From positions 9,912,839 to 9,976,838 of the forward strand of contig CM119269.1 in the NCBI GenBank assembly GCA_051294375.1: a stretch of DNA of 64,000 nucleotides, given 5' to 3'. Positions 24,357 through 35,954 of this stretch are shown here, piece after piece. How positions within the stretch are numbered: position 1 is the first letter of the stretch; each line of letters starts with the position of its first letter. The position numbers and the translations under genes were made by a program. The notes under the pieces are model-generated. The model worked only from the letters and a program-made list of their open reading frames with translations, did no database searches and was not told the origin of the DNA. Origin of the DNA: Paraspadella gotoi (lineage: Eukaryota > Chaetognatha).

Positions 24357-24879
24357 NNNNNNNNNNNNNNNNNNNNNNNNNNNNNNNNNNNNNNNNNNNN
24401 NNNNNNNNNNNNNNNNNNNNNNNNNNNNNNNNNNNNNNNNNNNNNNNNNNNNNNNNNNNNNNNNNNNNNNNNNNNNNNNNNNNNNNNNNNNNNNNNNNNN
24501 NNNNNNNNNNNNNNNNNNNNNNNNNNNNNNNNNNNNNNNNNNNNNNNNNNNNNNNNNNNNNNNNNNNNNNNNNNNNNNNNNNNNNNNNNNNNNNNNNNNN
24601 NNNNNNNNNNNNNNNNNNNNNNNNNNNNNNNNNNNNNNNNNNNNNNNNNNNNNNNNNNNNNNNNNNNNNNNNNNNNNNNNNNNNNNNNNNNNNNNNNNNN
24701 NNNNNNNNNNNNNNNNNNNNNNNNNNNNNNNNNNNNNNNNNNNNNNNNNNNNNNNNNNNNNNNNNNNNNNNNNNNNNNNNNNNNNNNNNNNNNNNNNNNN
24801 NNNNNNNNNNNNNNNNNNNNNNNNNNNNNNNNNNNNNNNNNNNNNNNNNNNNNNNNNNNNNNNNNNNNNNNNNNNNNNN
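24357..24879. other. Assembly gap (523 N)
   Basis: Run of N inside A/G-rich low-complexity sequence. Confidence 0.99.
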
Positions 24880-25246
24880 TAAAGCGTGGAAATTTGTTGT
24901 CGTTGTCGTTGTTGTTGCAAGAGGAAGAATAAAAAGAAGAAAAGAAAGAAAAGGAGGAGGAGGAGGAGGAGAAGAAGGAGGAAGAGGATGAAAAGATGGC
25001 GGCAAAAATACAACTTCGAACTCAGCAAAAATTCTTTTTGACAAATCGTTGTCATCGAAGAGGACGACGACGAACGACGACGACGNNNNNNNNNNNNNNN
25101 NNNNNNNNNNNNNNNNNNNNNNNNNNNNNNNNNNNNNNNNNNNNNNNNNNNNNNNNNNNNNNNNNNNNNNNNNNNNNNNNNNNNNNNNNNNNNNNNNNNN
25201 NNNNNNNNNNNNNNNNNNNNNNNNNNNNNNNNNNNNNNNNNNNNNN

Positions 25247-25404
25247 ATCCAACGGAAATTGTCGTGCGCGTCGGTAACCTGACTCGGTCTTTTTTTGTCG
25301 GGTTGCGTTCCTCTTTACGTTGCNNNNNNNNNNCGGAAATTGTCGTGCGAGTCAGTAACCTGACTCGGTCTTTTATTGTCGTGTAGCGTTCCTCTTTACG
25401 CTGC
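25247..25404 (+). repeat. Direct duplication across a 10-N gap
   Basis: CGGAAATTGTCGTGCG..TC.GTAACCTGACTCGGTCTTT and the following CGTTCCTCTTTACG occur once before and once after the 10-N run at 25324-25333, with about 90% identity. This is either a two-unit tandem repeat or unmerged contig ends. Confidence 0.8.
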
Positions 25405-25433
25405 GAAATTAATATCCGACAATGGAGGAAGAG

Positions 25434-25466
<33 letters not shown>

Positions 25467-26176
25467 GTCGGCACTGGTGACCTTTACGATGCAAAAATAG
25501 GGAAAAAATGAATATTATTTTTTTTCTGGTTGGAGAAAAATTTAGGGATTTCGTTGATTTAGAGATCAAAATTGAAAACATGGTCGGAGGGAGAGAGGGA
25601 GGGAGGGAGAAGNNNNNNNNNNNNNNNNNNNNNNNNNNNNNNNNNNNNNNNNNNNNNNNNNNNNNNNNNNNNNNNNNNNNNNNNNNNNNNNNNNNNNNNN
25701 NNNNNNNNNNNNNNNNNNNNNNNNNNNNNNNNNNNNNNNNNNNNNNNNNNNNNNNNNNNNNNNNNNNNNNNNNNNNNNNNNNNNNNNNNNNNNNNNNNNN
25801 NNNNNNNNNNNNNNNNNNNNNNNNNNNNNNNNNNNNNNNNGAGAGGAGAAGACAAGTAAATTAAAGGAAGAGAGGAGAAGAGAGGTCTTTTTTATGGAAG
25901 GAGAGATGAAAGTCTTTTCTTTGTTTCTTTTTNNNNNNNNNNNNNNNNNNNNNNNNNNNNNNNNNNNNNNNNNNNNNNNNAAGAGGAAAGAAATTTAAAA
26001 AAAGAGGAAAGGAATGAATCAGAGAATAACATTAAAAAAGAATAGAAATAAAACGATTGGAGATAAATAAAGAAAAGAAAAATAAAAGAAAATTTGGGAG
26101 GAAAGCGAAAGGAAATGAAACTGACATTAAATGTTTCGACGATGACGCGATTACACAAAATTCGTCGTCGTCGTCA

Positions 26177-26214
<38 letters not shown>

Positions 26215-26817
26215 ATCATCGTCGTCGTCGTTGCCGTCGTCGTCTTCATTGTCGTCGTTGTGGTTTTATTATTGGACCAATGTTTTCCGTCGCTTGTGGA
26301 GAAGAGAATATTCTTCAAAGGGAGAGAGAGAAAAGGGAGAGGGATGAGAGAGAATTGGAAGGAAGCAGACAGAAAAGGAAAGAGAGAAAGAAAAGGATAG
26401 AAAAAGGAGGAATATAGAAAGAAAGTAGAGAAAGAAGGTTGAGTAACAAAGGGGGAAAAATAAGAAAGAGGGAGAATTTGGAAGATGTAAAAAAAATTAA
26501 GGAAAAGGATTAGAGAAAAAAAGAAAAGAACGTTATCTCGGATACTCTTGAAGGTGATACTTTAAAGGAGAAGGCATATCCTCTTGAGGATGATACTCTA
26601 AAGAAAAGGGCGGATCCTCTGGAGGAGAGGGTCTATCCCTTAGCAGGGGGATGATCCGTTTCTCGGGTCATCGTGGGTCAAAAAAGATTCTTCCTCATCT
26701 CGGAAAAAAATCGACGGCATCCACGCGAAGCTCATGAAAAGAAGGTGGACCCCATTGACCTTTGGAGTTTCTCCACAACCGCCTGGCGCCTGGTAGATTC
26801 GCTCTATCTCATGAAAT

Positions 26818-26985
26818 CGGTATAACCAAAATGAAAATTATCCATTCATTGGATAAATAAGCTATCTTGTCCCAGACTTTGGACAGGGTTTAGTGCTTAA
26901 AGATCTTCATCACTCTAGATAATGACATAGCTGGACCCTGCAAGTTTTGAATTAATAATCACTCACAGTCTCGGAGAACCTATCA
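26818..26985 (+). mobile_element. Dispersed repeat family fragment (TTTGGACAGG family)
   Basis: Contains CTATCTTGTCCCAGACTTTG, GACAGGGTTTAGTGCTTAAAG, CATCACTCT and CCCTGCAAG. The same ordered blocks are found at 48960-49052 and 63300-63445, so it is an interspersed repeat of unknown class. Confidence 0.6.
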
Positions 26986-27617
26986 TAATTCGATGTTCTG
27001 GGATAATCTAAATTTTTTTTGTCGAAAAGATTTAAGGTTAGGACCGACAGACCGATCCGGCTCAAAGCAAAAAACAGGATGACAAAATTCAGAAGAAAAA
27101 AAAATAATCTCTAACTAATGAGAAAAAATATGAAGGATAAGGGAAAATAAAATGTTTTAAAACGAAAAAAAAAAGGGAGAAAAATAAAAGAAGAAAAGAG
27201 AAAACCCCCCCCCCCAAAAAAAAAAAACTGAGTTGATTTTAATCAAAACTTCATCGAAGGGAATCAAAACAAAGGACGACCTTGTCCTCGGGACAAAACA
27301 CTTCCCTTCTCTCTCCGCGGAACGTGGATTCGTTTTCGGCATAAAATCAATTTCATACTTAGCTACATTAACTACTACATCAACCGGTATATCAATATCA
27401 CTACATCAACCGCTACTTCAATCGCTACACCAACTATCATCATTCCGTTGACGTGGTATTCCTGCAAGAATGACATGAATCCTTAAATAGACCGATTTAT
27501 CAATAAACTCATTTACTCCATCCACCTTTTGAATCCCTAAACCACAACATCAATTCCACTTTTCTCTTCATCAACTTCAACATCAACCATCAACTTCATT
27601 TTGTGGTGTTTTTTTTT

Positions 27618-27937
27618 NNNNNNNNNNNNNNNNNNNNNNNNNNNNNNNNNNNNNNNNNNNNNNNNNNNNNNNNNNNNNNNNNNNNNNNNNNNNNNNNNNN
27701 NNNNNNNNNNNNNNNNNNNNNNNNNNNNNNNNNNNNNNNNNNNNNNNNNNNNNNNNNNNNNNNNNNNNNNNNNNNNNNNNNNNNNNNNNNNNNNNNNNNN
27801 NNNNNNNNNNNNNNNNNNNNNNNNNNNNNNNNNNNNNNNNNNNNNNNNNNNNNNNNNNNNNNNNNNNNNNNNNNNNNNNNNNNNNNNNNNNNNNNNNNNN
27901 NNNNNNNNNNNNNNNNNNNNNNNNNNNNNNNNNNNNN
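27618..27937. other. Assembly gap (320 N)
   Basis: Run of N. The open frames that cross it are artefacts. Confidence 0.99.
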
Positions 27938-29434
27938 CTCACACATTGGCCCACCAAAGTCCCTACTCAGCCCTTCTCTTGTCTCCCACGCAACATGCTC
28001 CCCTTAGCCAAGCAGCTTTCATGCCTCTCAAACCACAAAGCAAAGCAATCTGCAGTCTACACGATAATTCCCCTCAAAGTTCTTTCCTCTATTTTATCTC
28101 TCCTATTCCTTTTTTCTTTTCATTTTTTTTTTCTTTCTCTCCTTTCATCTTTCAATTTTTTCTCTTCTCTCTTCCTCTCTATTCTTATCTTCTTCATCTT
28201 TTCTTTCCATTTCTTTTTAATATTGTTTTTCACTTCTTTCCTCTTTTCCTTTCCGTTTCTACACTCTCCTTTCCTAATTTTCCTTTCCTCTTTCTTTCCT
28301 TTCCTTTCATTCCTCCCTGCTTCCCTTTCCAACCTTCTCTTTCCCCCTTTCCTTTCCTTTTCCTCCCTCCCTTTCTTTCTTTTCCGCCACTTTCTTTTCC
28401 TTCTCTTTCCTTTCCTTCAATTTCCTTTCCTCCACTTTCCTTTCCCCCAATCNNNNNNNNNNNNNNNNNNNNNNNNNNNNNNNNNNNNNNNNNNNNNNNN
28501 NNNNNNNNNNNNNNNNNNNNNNNNNNNNNNNNNNNNNNNNNNNNNNNNNNNNNNNNNNNNNNNNNNNNNNNNNNNNNNNNNNNNNNNNNNNNNNNNNNNN
28601 NNNNNNNNNNNNNNNNNNNNNNNNNNNNNNNNNNNNNNNNNNNNNNNNNNNNNNNNNNNNNNNNNNNNNNNNNNNNNNNNNNNNNNNNNNNNNNNNNNNN
28701 NNNNNNNNNNNNNNNNNNNNNNNNNNNNNNNNNNNNNNNNNNNNNNNNNNNNNNNNNAGAATCATGAAGGTCCTTCTTGTTGTTGTCGTTGTACGCGAGG
28801 ACGGTCGAGGTTCGGTCACCTTTTTGATCCCCGTCAGTCGGTTGTAGCCATTGCGTGTTGAAGGGGAAGAGATACAGTGCGAAACGGATAAAACAAAGGA
28901 AACATGAGAGGGCGGTAAGGAGAGGGAGAATACAGAAGGAACAAAATATTTCGGTGTTAAGTTGAATAGGTTGAGAGAGAAAGTAGTTAGCACTATTGGT
29001 TGAAATTAATCAATTTGATAGGAAACTCAACGGAATTTGAACAAAATTTTAAAAAAATGACCTGAATACAGAGAGAGTCAAAACTCAAAACTTTTATTAA
29101 ATGTCTGGACATTTTAAAATCTCTCCATCATTCACAAAGTCTTTAATAGAGCATTTAAGTAACCCATTACACAAAGAAAAAAAGTAAAACAATAACAATA
29201 TAGTTCAAACGGAAAGATAAATGAGGTCATATATCAATCGGTCCAAGGTCAACTGAAAAGTGATGATTGATTTTGTCGTTGTTGTTGTCGTTGTTGTTGT
29301 TGTAGTTGTCTCCGTGAAATGATAATCCGTGTTTCCTCACAATGAATTAGACTCTCGTTTTGCAATTCGAGCAAAAAAAGATAATATTTGTTACAGAATT
29401 TATTTTTGAATAATTCGACGGATTATTTGATTCT

Positions 29435-29630
29435 CTTTTCCAAAAGAGCCCAAACGTAATTCTTAGCCATTACCCTAAATCCTAATCTTTAACCATTAAA
29501 ATTTAGTCCCTTAACCCTAATCACTGGCCTAATCTATAATCCTAATCCTATAATCCTAATCCCTAACCTTAACCCCTTACCTTTAATCTTAAATTTAAGA
29601 CTCAATGGGGCGTCCTTGGAAAATGTTCCT
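29435..29630 (-). repeat. Inverted copy of the TTAGGG-variant element with two ends
   Basis: CTCTTTTCCAAAAGAGCCC, then CCCTAA-type units (CCTAATCCTAATCCCTAACC), then CAATGGGGCGTCCTTGGAAA. The two ends are approximate reverse complements of one another, so this copy looks like an element of about 190 bp with terminal inverted repeats and a telomere-like core. Confidence 0.6.
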
Positions 29631-30367
29631 GATTTTCTCTTCAAGATTAGTTTCTCGACGAGCACTCCTCAAATACATAACTGGTTACTCTGCTCTATGC
29701 CCTTCTTTCTTTTTCTCTTTTTTCTTTTTTTCAACTTCTTCTTCATCATCATCCTCCTCCTTCTCTTCCTCTTCCTCCTCTTCAAAAATCAACCATGGAA
29801 CGGTTCCATCTTCTCCTTGATTCCATCAAAAGGAAGATTTGATGTCTGGTCCCTGATTCTGCAAAAAAAATTCTGTTCAATTTCTGAAGGGAACATATTT
29901 ACCCAATCCCCATCGGCCCCAAAATATGAATAAAATCATTTTCTTCACCATAAGACTCGACAGAGAGCTTGGGATTAGGTTGTGTCCGATTTTAACTGCA
30001 AAGTTCACGGGTCATAGTTATCGAAGAGAGTAAAGTAGAATTTATGTTTGCTTGTGACTGGCCCGCGACGAGACTTACGGCTTATTAGGTGTGAAATCTT
30101 TTTTCCTTTTATCATTTCATCTCAGTTAATGGAAAGAACTGACCAGCATTAAATTTATTTCACAAAATGTTGGGATTTTCAACCCGTAGAAACATAATAA
30201 AAATAAATAAAATATAAGCAAGGCAAAAACTAAACGCCATCAAAAATAAAGAATAGTAAAACAATTAACTCGAAATAATAAATCTTTTATGTCTGGATAT
30301 AAACACTTCGAAATAAATTAATTTATTATACGAATAGTGCCTCTTATATAGTGGCAAACGATCCAGG

Positions 30368-30461
<94 letters not shown>

Positions 30462-30535
30462 CCAGGTGACGTGATTACAAGAGGAAAAAGCTAATTAAGC
30501 TTAGAACTTTTCTCAAAGATCGAGCGCTCAGGGAT

Positions 30536-30571
<36 letters not shown>

Positions 30572-30602
30572 GCTTTCTTTCTTTCTTGCTTTCTTTCTTT
30601 CT
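30368..30602. repeat. (AAAG)n and (CTTT)n arrays facing each other
   Basis: About 94 bp of GAAA repeats, 75 bp of unique sequence, then about 65 bp of CTTT repeats. Together they could form a long hairpin. Confidence 0.95.
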
Positions 30603-31036
30603 CCTAATTATTTTATCTTATCTCTTTGTCTTAAATTATTTTTTTTAATCATTTCTTTATTCTTTCAGTTTTTTTTTACTTAATCCCTTTTTTCGTTTCA
30701 AATAAAGTTCAGAGCTTAATTTTAACCGAGGTTAATCATTCCCTATTTTTTTTCTCACACACACAAAAAAAAAGATGACTGTTCCTAAAAATTATAATAA
30801 AGAGCATGAAATTAAATAATTCGCTCTTCTCTCTCCCTTTCGAACCCTTAATTTGAATATTTTTTTTCATTTTTTTCATTTTAAGTTTTTTTTCTTTCTA
30901 AATTTCCCGCGCAAAAAAAGATGACTGTCAGAGGGCGCTCGAAGATAATTCCCCTCATTTGCATATAATAAGAAACGTCAACAAAAGATATTCTCTTCTT
31001 TTCAAAAATCCTGGGCGAGTTTTTACGTCTTCAGGA

Positions 31037-31068
<32 letters not shown>

Positions 31069-31340
31069 TCTCATCTCTCTCCTCTTTCTACTCTTAGTCT
31101 GTCTATCTCTCTCTCTCATCTCTCTCTCTCCCTCTCTTCTCTGTCTCTCTCTCTCTTCTCTCTCTCCTTCTCTCTCTCTCTCTCTCTCTCTCTTTCTCAT
31201 CATAATTTCTATCCCCTGTACTCTCTCTCTGCTCTCTCTCTTTCTCTTCAGGTGCATCTTAGTTTCCTCTCTCCTCTCTCCCCTCTCTTGCCATCTTTCT
31301 CTACGCTACTTTTCTCCAGATTCCATTTTCATGCACCTCT

Positions 31341-31381
<41 letters not shown>

Positions 31382-32297
31382 CTCTTTCTCAGTTCTTATT
31401 TTTTATTGTTTCCTATGCGGCGATGCATCCATGTAAGGGTGATATCTAAATTTATAAAAATTCCTAAAGATTTATAAAAAAATTAGTCGCAGCTTTTAGT
31501 AATTTAATATTTATTATCTATGAATAATTTTCAATGAATGTTATACCAAATTAATCACAACAAAAAATCTCCAAGGAATCATTAAAATCAGATGGTTAAT
31601 AAGTACGGTCCTTAGTTATAAGAACCAGGTTATTGTTAACAATAACAGTAATTTAGGCCGCATTCTGGTTCCCAATGGACATTACTACTTTTATTAACAG
31701 ATAATTATTAGCGAGGATTCGGAAGCTTCTTTACAAATGCGGGACTCAAATCAGCGAAACAAGAAAAATTAAAACTCGTTTTCTTCATTTTTTTCCTTTG
31801 ACGAAAAGAATCAAAGTTTTTTAACGTTTCGAACTTTAAGACAAAACAACAAAACGAAACAGAAACAAACGAAACAAAAACCAAACGTACCAAAAACAAA
31901 ACGAAGCAGAAACAAAACGAAACAGAAAAAAAAAGTTCAACGGCGAAAAGTCTAATGGCGAATTTCAAAAAGGCGAAATGAAACAGTTAAATGACGACCT
32001 ATGAATAATAAATAAACCAAACGAATATATATGTCAACAAAGTTATACAATGTTAAAGAAAAATACTAATCCATCTACAAAATCTATAAGATTTAATTTC
32101 AAGGTCAAACAAACTCTATTAAAATCGATCGATTAAAAACAAAAGACGTTGACTTTTTCGATCGTCTGGTCCCCTGGTGTTAAAAATTAAAAGAAGAACA
32201 TTCGAGGGACGAGTTAAAAACTGTCGCCTTAAGGTCAAGGCCTTAAGGTTGAATCATAACGATTATCCTATTTGTGGTGGACTATCTCTCTGTTTAG

Positions 32298-32493
32298 NNN
32301 NNNNNNNNNNNNNNNNNNNNNNNNNNNNNNNNNNNNNNNNNNNNNNNNNNNNNNNNNNNNNNNNNNNNNNNNNNNNNNNNNNNNNNNNNNNNNNNNNNNN
32401 NNNNNNNNNNNNNNNNNNNNNNNNNNNNNNNNNNNNNNNNNNNNNNNNNNNNNNNNNNNNNNNNNNNNNNNNNNNNNNNNNNNNNNNNNNNNN
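32298..32493. other. Assembly gap (196 N) hiding the transporter's 5' end
   Basis: Run of N directly upstream of the first visible SLC43-like exon. The start codon and N-terminus are probably inside or before it. Confidence 0.99.
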
Positions 32494-35400
32494 CCCCTCC
32501 CCCTTCCCTCTTCCTCCGCATCCTCCTCATATCCATATCCGGCGTCGAAATCCTCCTCCTTACCGGCGTCATATACGGATGGGCGCCGTTCGTCTTCGTC
32601 TTGAAGGAAGAAGGATACTACGGTTATCTCTGCGAAACCGGCGTCGGAAATTCGGCGTCGAATCGACGCCGCGGCGACGGCGAAGACTCAGCGCTGCTGC
32701 GGGAATTGGCAGCGGCGCCGCAGTCGGTCGTCGACGCGGCGAAAAGAGGGAGAAGCGGCGATGGAAAGGACAGCGATGGAACCACAGACAAAGTAGGAAA
32801 AGACAGCGATGGAACAACGGAAAATGGAGGGAAGGAGAGCGATGGAACGACTAATGAAGGAGGGAAGGACACCGATGGAACGACAGATGAAGGAGGGAAG
32901 GACAGCGAAGGAACGACTAATGATGGTGGGAAGGACAGCGATGGAATTAAAGATGACAGCGATGGAACAACTAAAGGACAGACAGACGACACTAGAAAGA
33001 ATAACCCAGGCAATGAAGATCAAAATATAACAAATGGTGAAGCAGAACCACTAATAGTTGCAAAATCAGCAGATGGTGAAGAAGCAACAAACAATGATGA
33101 ATTAACGGATGACAAGGGTGAAGCAGATGATGGTGGAATACCTGACGATGGTGGAATAACAGATGACGGTGGAAGAACAGATAATGGTGGAATACCTGAC
33201 GAGGGTGGAATAACAGATGATGGTGGAATAACAGTGGACGGTGGAATACCTGACAATGGTGGAATATCAGATGGTGGTGGAAAACCTGACGGTGATGGAA
33301 TACCTGAAGATGGTAGTATAACAGATGATGGTGGAACACCTGATGATGGTGGAATAACAGATGATGCAGGAAAATCAGATGATGATGAAATACCAGATGA
33401 TGGTAGTATACCAGATGATAGCGGAATAACAGAAGATGGTGGAATAACAGATAATGGTGCAACACCTAATGATAGTGGTATAAAAGATGATGGTGGAGTA
33501 ACAGATGATGGTGGTTTACCAGATGATGGTGGAATAACAGATGAAGGTGGAATAAGAGATGATGGTGGAACACCTGATGATGGTGGTATAACCGATGATG
33601 GAGGAATACCAGATGATGGTGGAATACCAGATTATGTTGGTATACCAGATAATGATGGAATACCTGATGATGGTAGTATAACAGATGATGAAGGAATAAC
33701 AGATGTTATACCAGATGATGATGGAATACCTGATGATGGTAGTATAACAGATGATGGTGGTATAACAGATGATGGTGGTATAACAGATGATGGTGGAATA
33801 ACAGATGATGGTGGACCACCTGATGATGGTGGTATAACCGATGAGGGAGGAATAACAGATGATAGTAAAATAGCAGATGATGGTGGTATAACAGATGATG
33901 GAGGAATAACAGATGTTATACCAGATGATGATGGAATACCTGATGATGGTAGTATAACAGATGATGGTGGTTTCCCAGATGATGGTGGAATAACAGATGA
34001 TGGTGGAATAACAGATGATGGTGGACCACCTGATGATGGTGGTATAACCGATGAAGGAGGAATAACAGATGATAGTGAAATAGCAGATGATGGTGGTATA
34101 ACAGATGATGGAGGAATAACAGATGTTATACCAGATGATGATGGAATACCTGATGATGGTAGTATAACAGATGATGGTGGTATAACTGATGATAGTGGAA
34201 TAACAGATGATGGTGGTTTACCAGATGATGGTGGAATAACAGATGATGGTGGAATAACAGATGATGGTGGACCACCTAATGATGGTGGTATAACCGATGA
34301 TGGAGGAATAACAGATGATGGTGAAATAGCAGATGATGGTGGTTTACCAGATGATGACGGAATAACAGATGATGGTGGAATAACCGATGATGGTGGAACA
34401 CCTGATGATGGTTCTATAACCGATGATGGAGGAATACCAGATGATGGTGGAATAACAGATGATAGTGGTATACCAGATGATAGTGGAATAGCAGAAGATG
34501 GTGAAACACCTGAGGATGGTGGTTTAACAGACGATGGAGGAATACTAGATGATGGAGGAATACCAGATGATGGTGGAATAACAGTTGATGATGGTATACC
34601 AAATGATGACGGACTAACAGATGATGGTGGTATAACAGATGATCAAGATGGTGCAGATAATGATGGAATTCTAGATCAGGCAGATGATCAAGGAAAAGAA
34701 GGACTTTCAGATGAACAAGCTTTTCCTGATAATGAAGGCGAGAGATTACCAGATGATTTTGGAGGAATAGACAATGAGGAAACGCTTGATGACGAGGGAC
34801 AACCAGATGATTTAAGGCCATTAGATGAGGGTCTTGGAGATGATAAAGATTTTATAGATGATCTGACTGGTTTGGATGAATCTTCATCCGTTCGAAAAAA
34901 GAGGAGTCTCTCATACGGATATCATCACCCCGGATGTCGGCCGCAGGACGAAAGGGTAAGTCGATGAAACTCATCAGTAGTTATCTGTAGTCATCTGTAG
35001 TTAGTTTAGAGTAATAATAATACAGAAACGTAATTTGATATTTAACAAAATTACAAAATGGGTTTAAGGGCCTCATAGTAATTGTAAAGTCAAACGCGTT
35101 GGAATTTTCCGCGCAGTCACTGTCTCGGAATAACCGGCGCGTGATCATAAATTGTAAATCCTTAATGCTAAATAGTAAATCTTAAATCCTAAATCTCACA
35201 CAGCTAAATCAAGTTTTCTCCGTTGCTCTGATTTTCGCAAATCTCGCGTTTTTCATTGGAGATTTCGCCGTCGACAAAATTGGCGTAAAAATCGTCAGAG
35301 TTGTGGGTAAGGATTTAATGAAAATCTGCCGAGTAAAAAGTAGGGATTTAAAGAGAGAATATGCTGATTGCTGAGGTATGTGTGAGGATTCTCATTTAAG

Positions 35401-35905
35401 TGCCGTGGGTTACGTTTTATAAAGGGATTTAGATTTAGAAAAGATTCCATCGGGTATTAGATGGGTCATGGCTCGTGGGTAAGGACTTAAAGTTGATATG
35501 CTGCTAAAAAATTTTAACATTTGTCGGGCAATCGGGTAAATATTTAAAAGGTCGCGATTTAAATGTTTTGATTTCCTCAAATCGGTAAATTTTCTCCAAC
35601 AGGCGGCGTTTGCATCGGAGTCGGGAGCCTCGTTCTCGGTTTTGTTGAGATCGATTTGTCAGATCTGCTCTTTCCTTGTCTCATTCTCATCACATTCGGT
35701 GGTCATCTACTCTACGTCGCCACAATCAGGGTATAAACTGAGAGGAATTTGTCACTCTTTCTTTCTGTTTACAAGTCTAACTCTTTTGTTCTTCTGTTTG
35801 TGTCTATCTGTCAGTCAGTCTGCGTGTCTAGAGTCTATCAGCGTGATCGTTTCTGTCGATAATTTATGATTTTCTGTCAATTAGAAAGTCAGTTGGTCTG
35901 TGTGG

Positions 35906-35954
<49 letters not shown>

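Larger units (their letters stand above)
24880..27617. other. Low-complexity stretch with several gaps
   Basis: No gene seen. N runs at 25086-25246, 25324-25333, 25613-25840 and 25933-25980. GAC/GTC triplets at 25434-25466 and 26161-26255. GA/AAAG-rich sequence to 26.5 kb. A 36 bp tandem repeat at 26538-26640. A dispersed repeat fragment at 26818-26985. A C13/A12 homopolymer pair at about 27206-27230. A degenerate CATCAAC-rich tract at 27360-27600. Confidence 0.6.
27938..32297. other. Non-coding stretch with T/C tracts and microsatellites
   Basis: No supported gene. Pyrimidine-rich tract 28080-28450, then a gap 28453-28757. An inverted TTAGGG-type block lies at 29435-29630. An (AAAG)n tract at 30368-30461 faces a (CTTT)n tract at 30537-30602. 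CT tracts run from 31036 to 31250 and 31340 to 31380. A patch of AAACGAAAC repeats lies at 31840-31930. Confidence 0.6.

Noticed and set aside
28758-28870. Small frames next to the 28.45-28.76 kb gap
   Set aside because: No acceptor or donor fits and no domain is recognisable in any of the frames.
29780-29865. Possible MAM exon after TTTTTTTTGCAG (RDQTSNLPFDG on the minus strand)
   Set aside because: The resemblance to the MAM phrase DHTTN is short and the frame ends in a stop without the following MAM motifs.
30360-30470. CRISPR-like array
   Set aside because: It is a pure tetranucleotide repeat without spacers in an animal nuclear context.
32624-34821. Minus-strand frames over the acidic repeat (His/Leu-rich, up to 157 codons)
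   Set aside because: Antisense shadows of the DDGGIT array; the plus strand continues in phase into conserved transporter helices.
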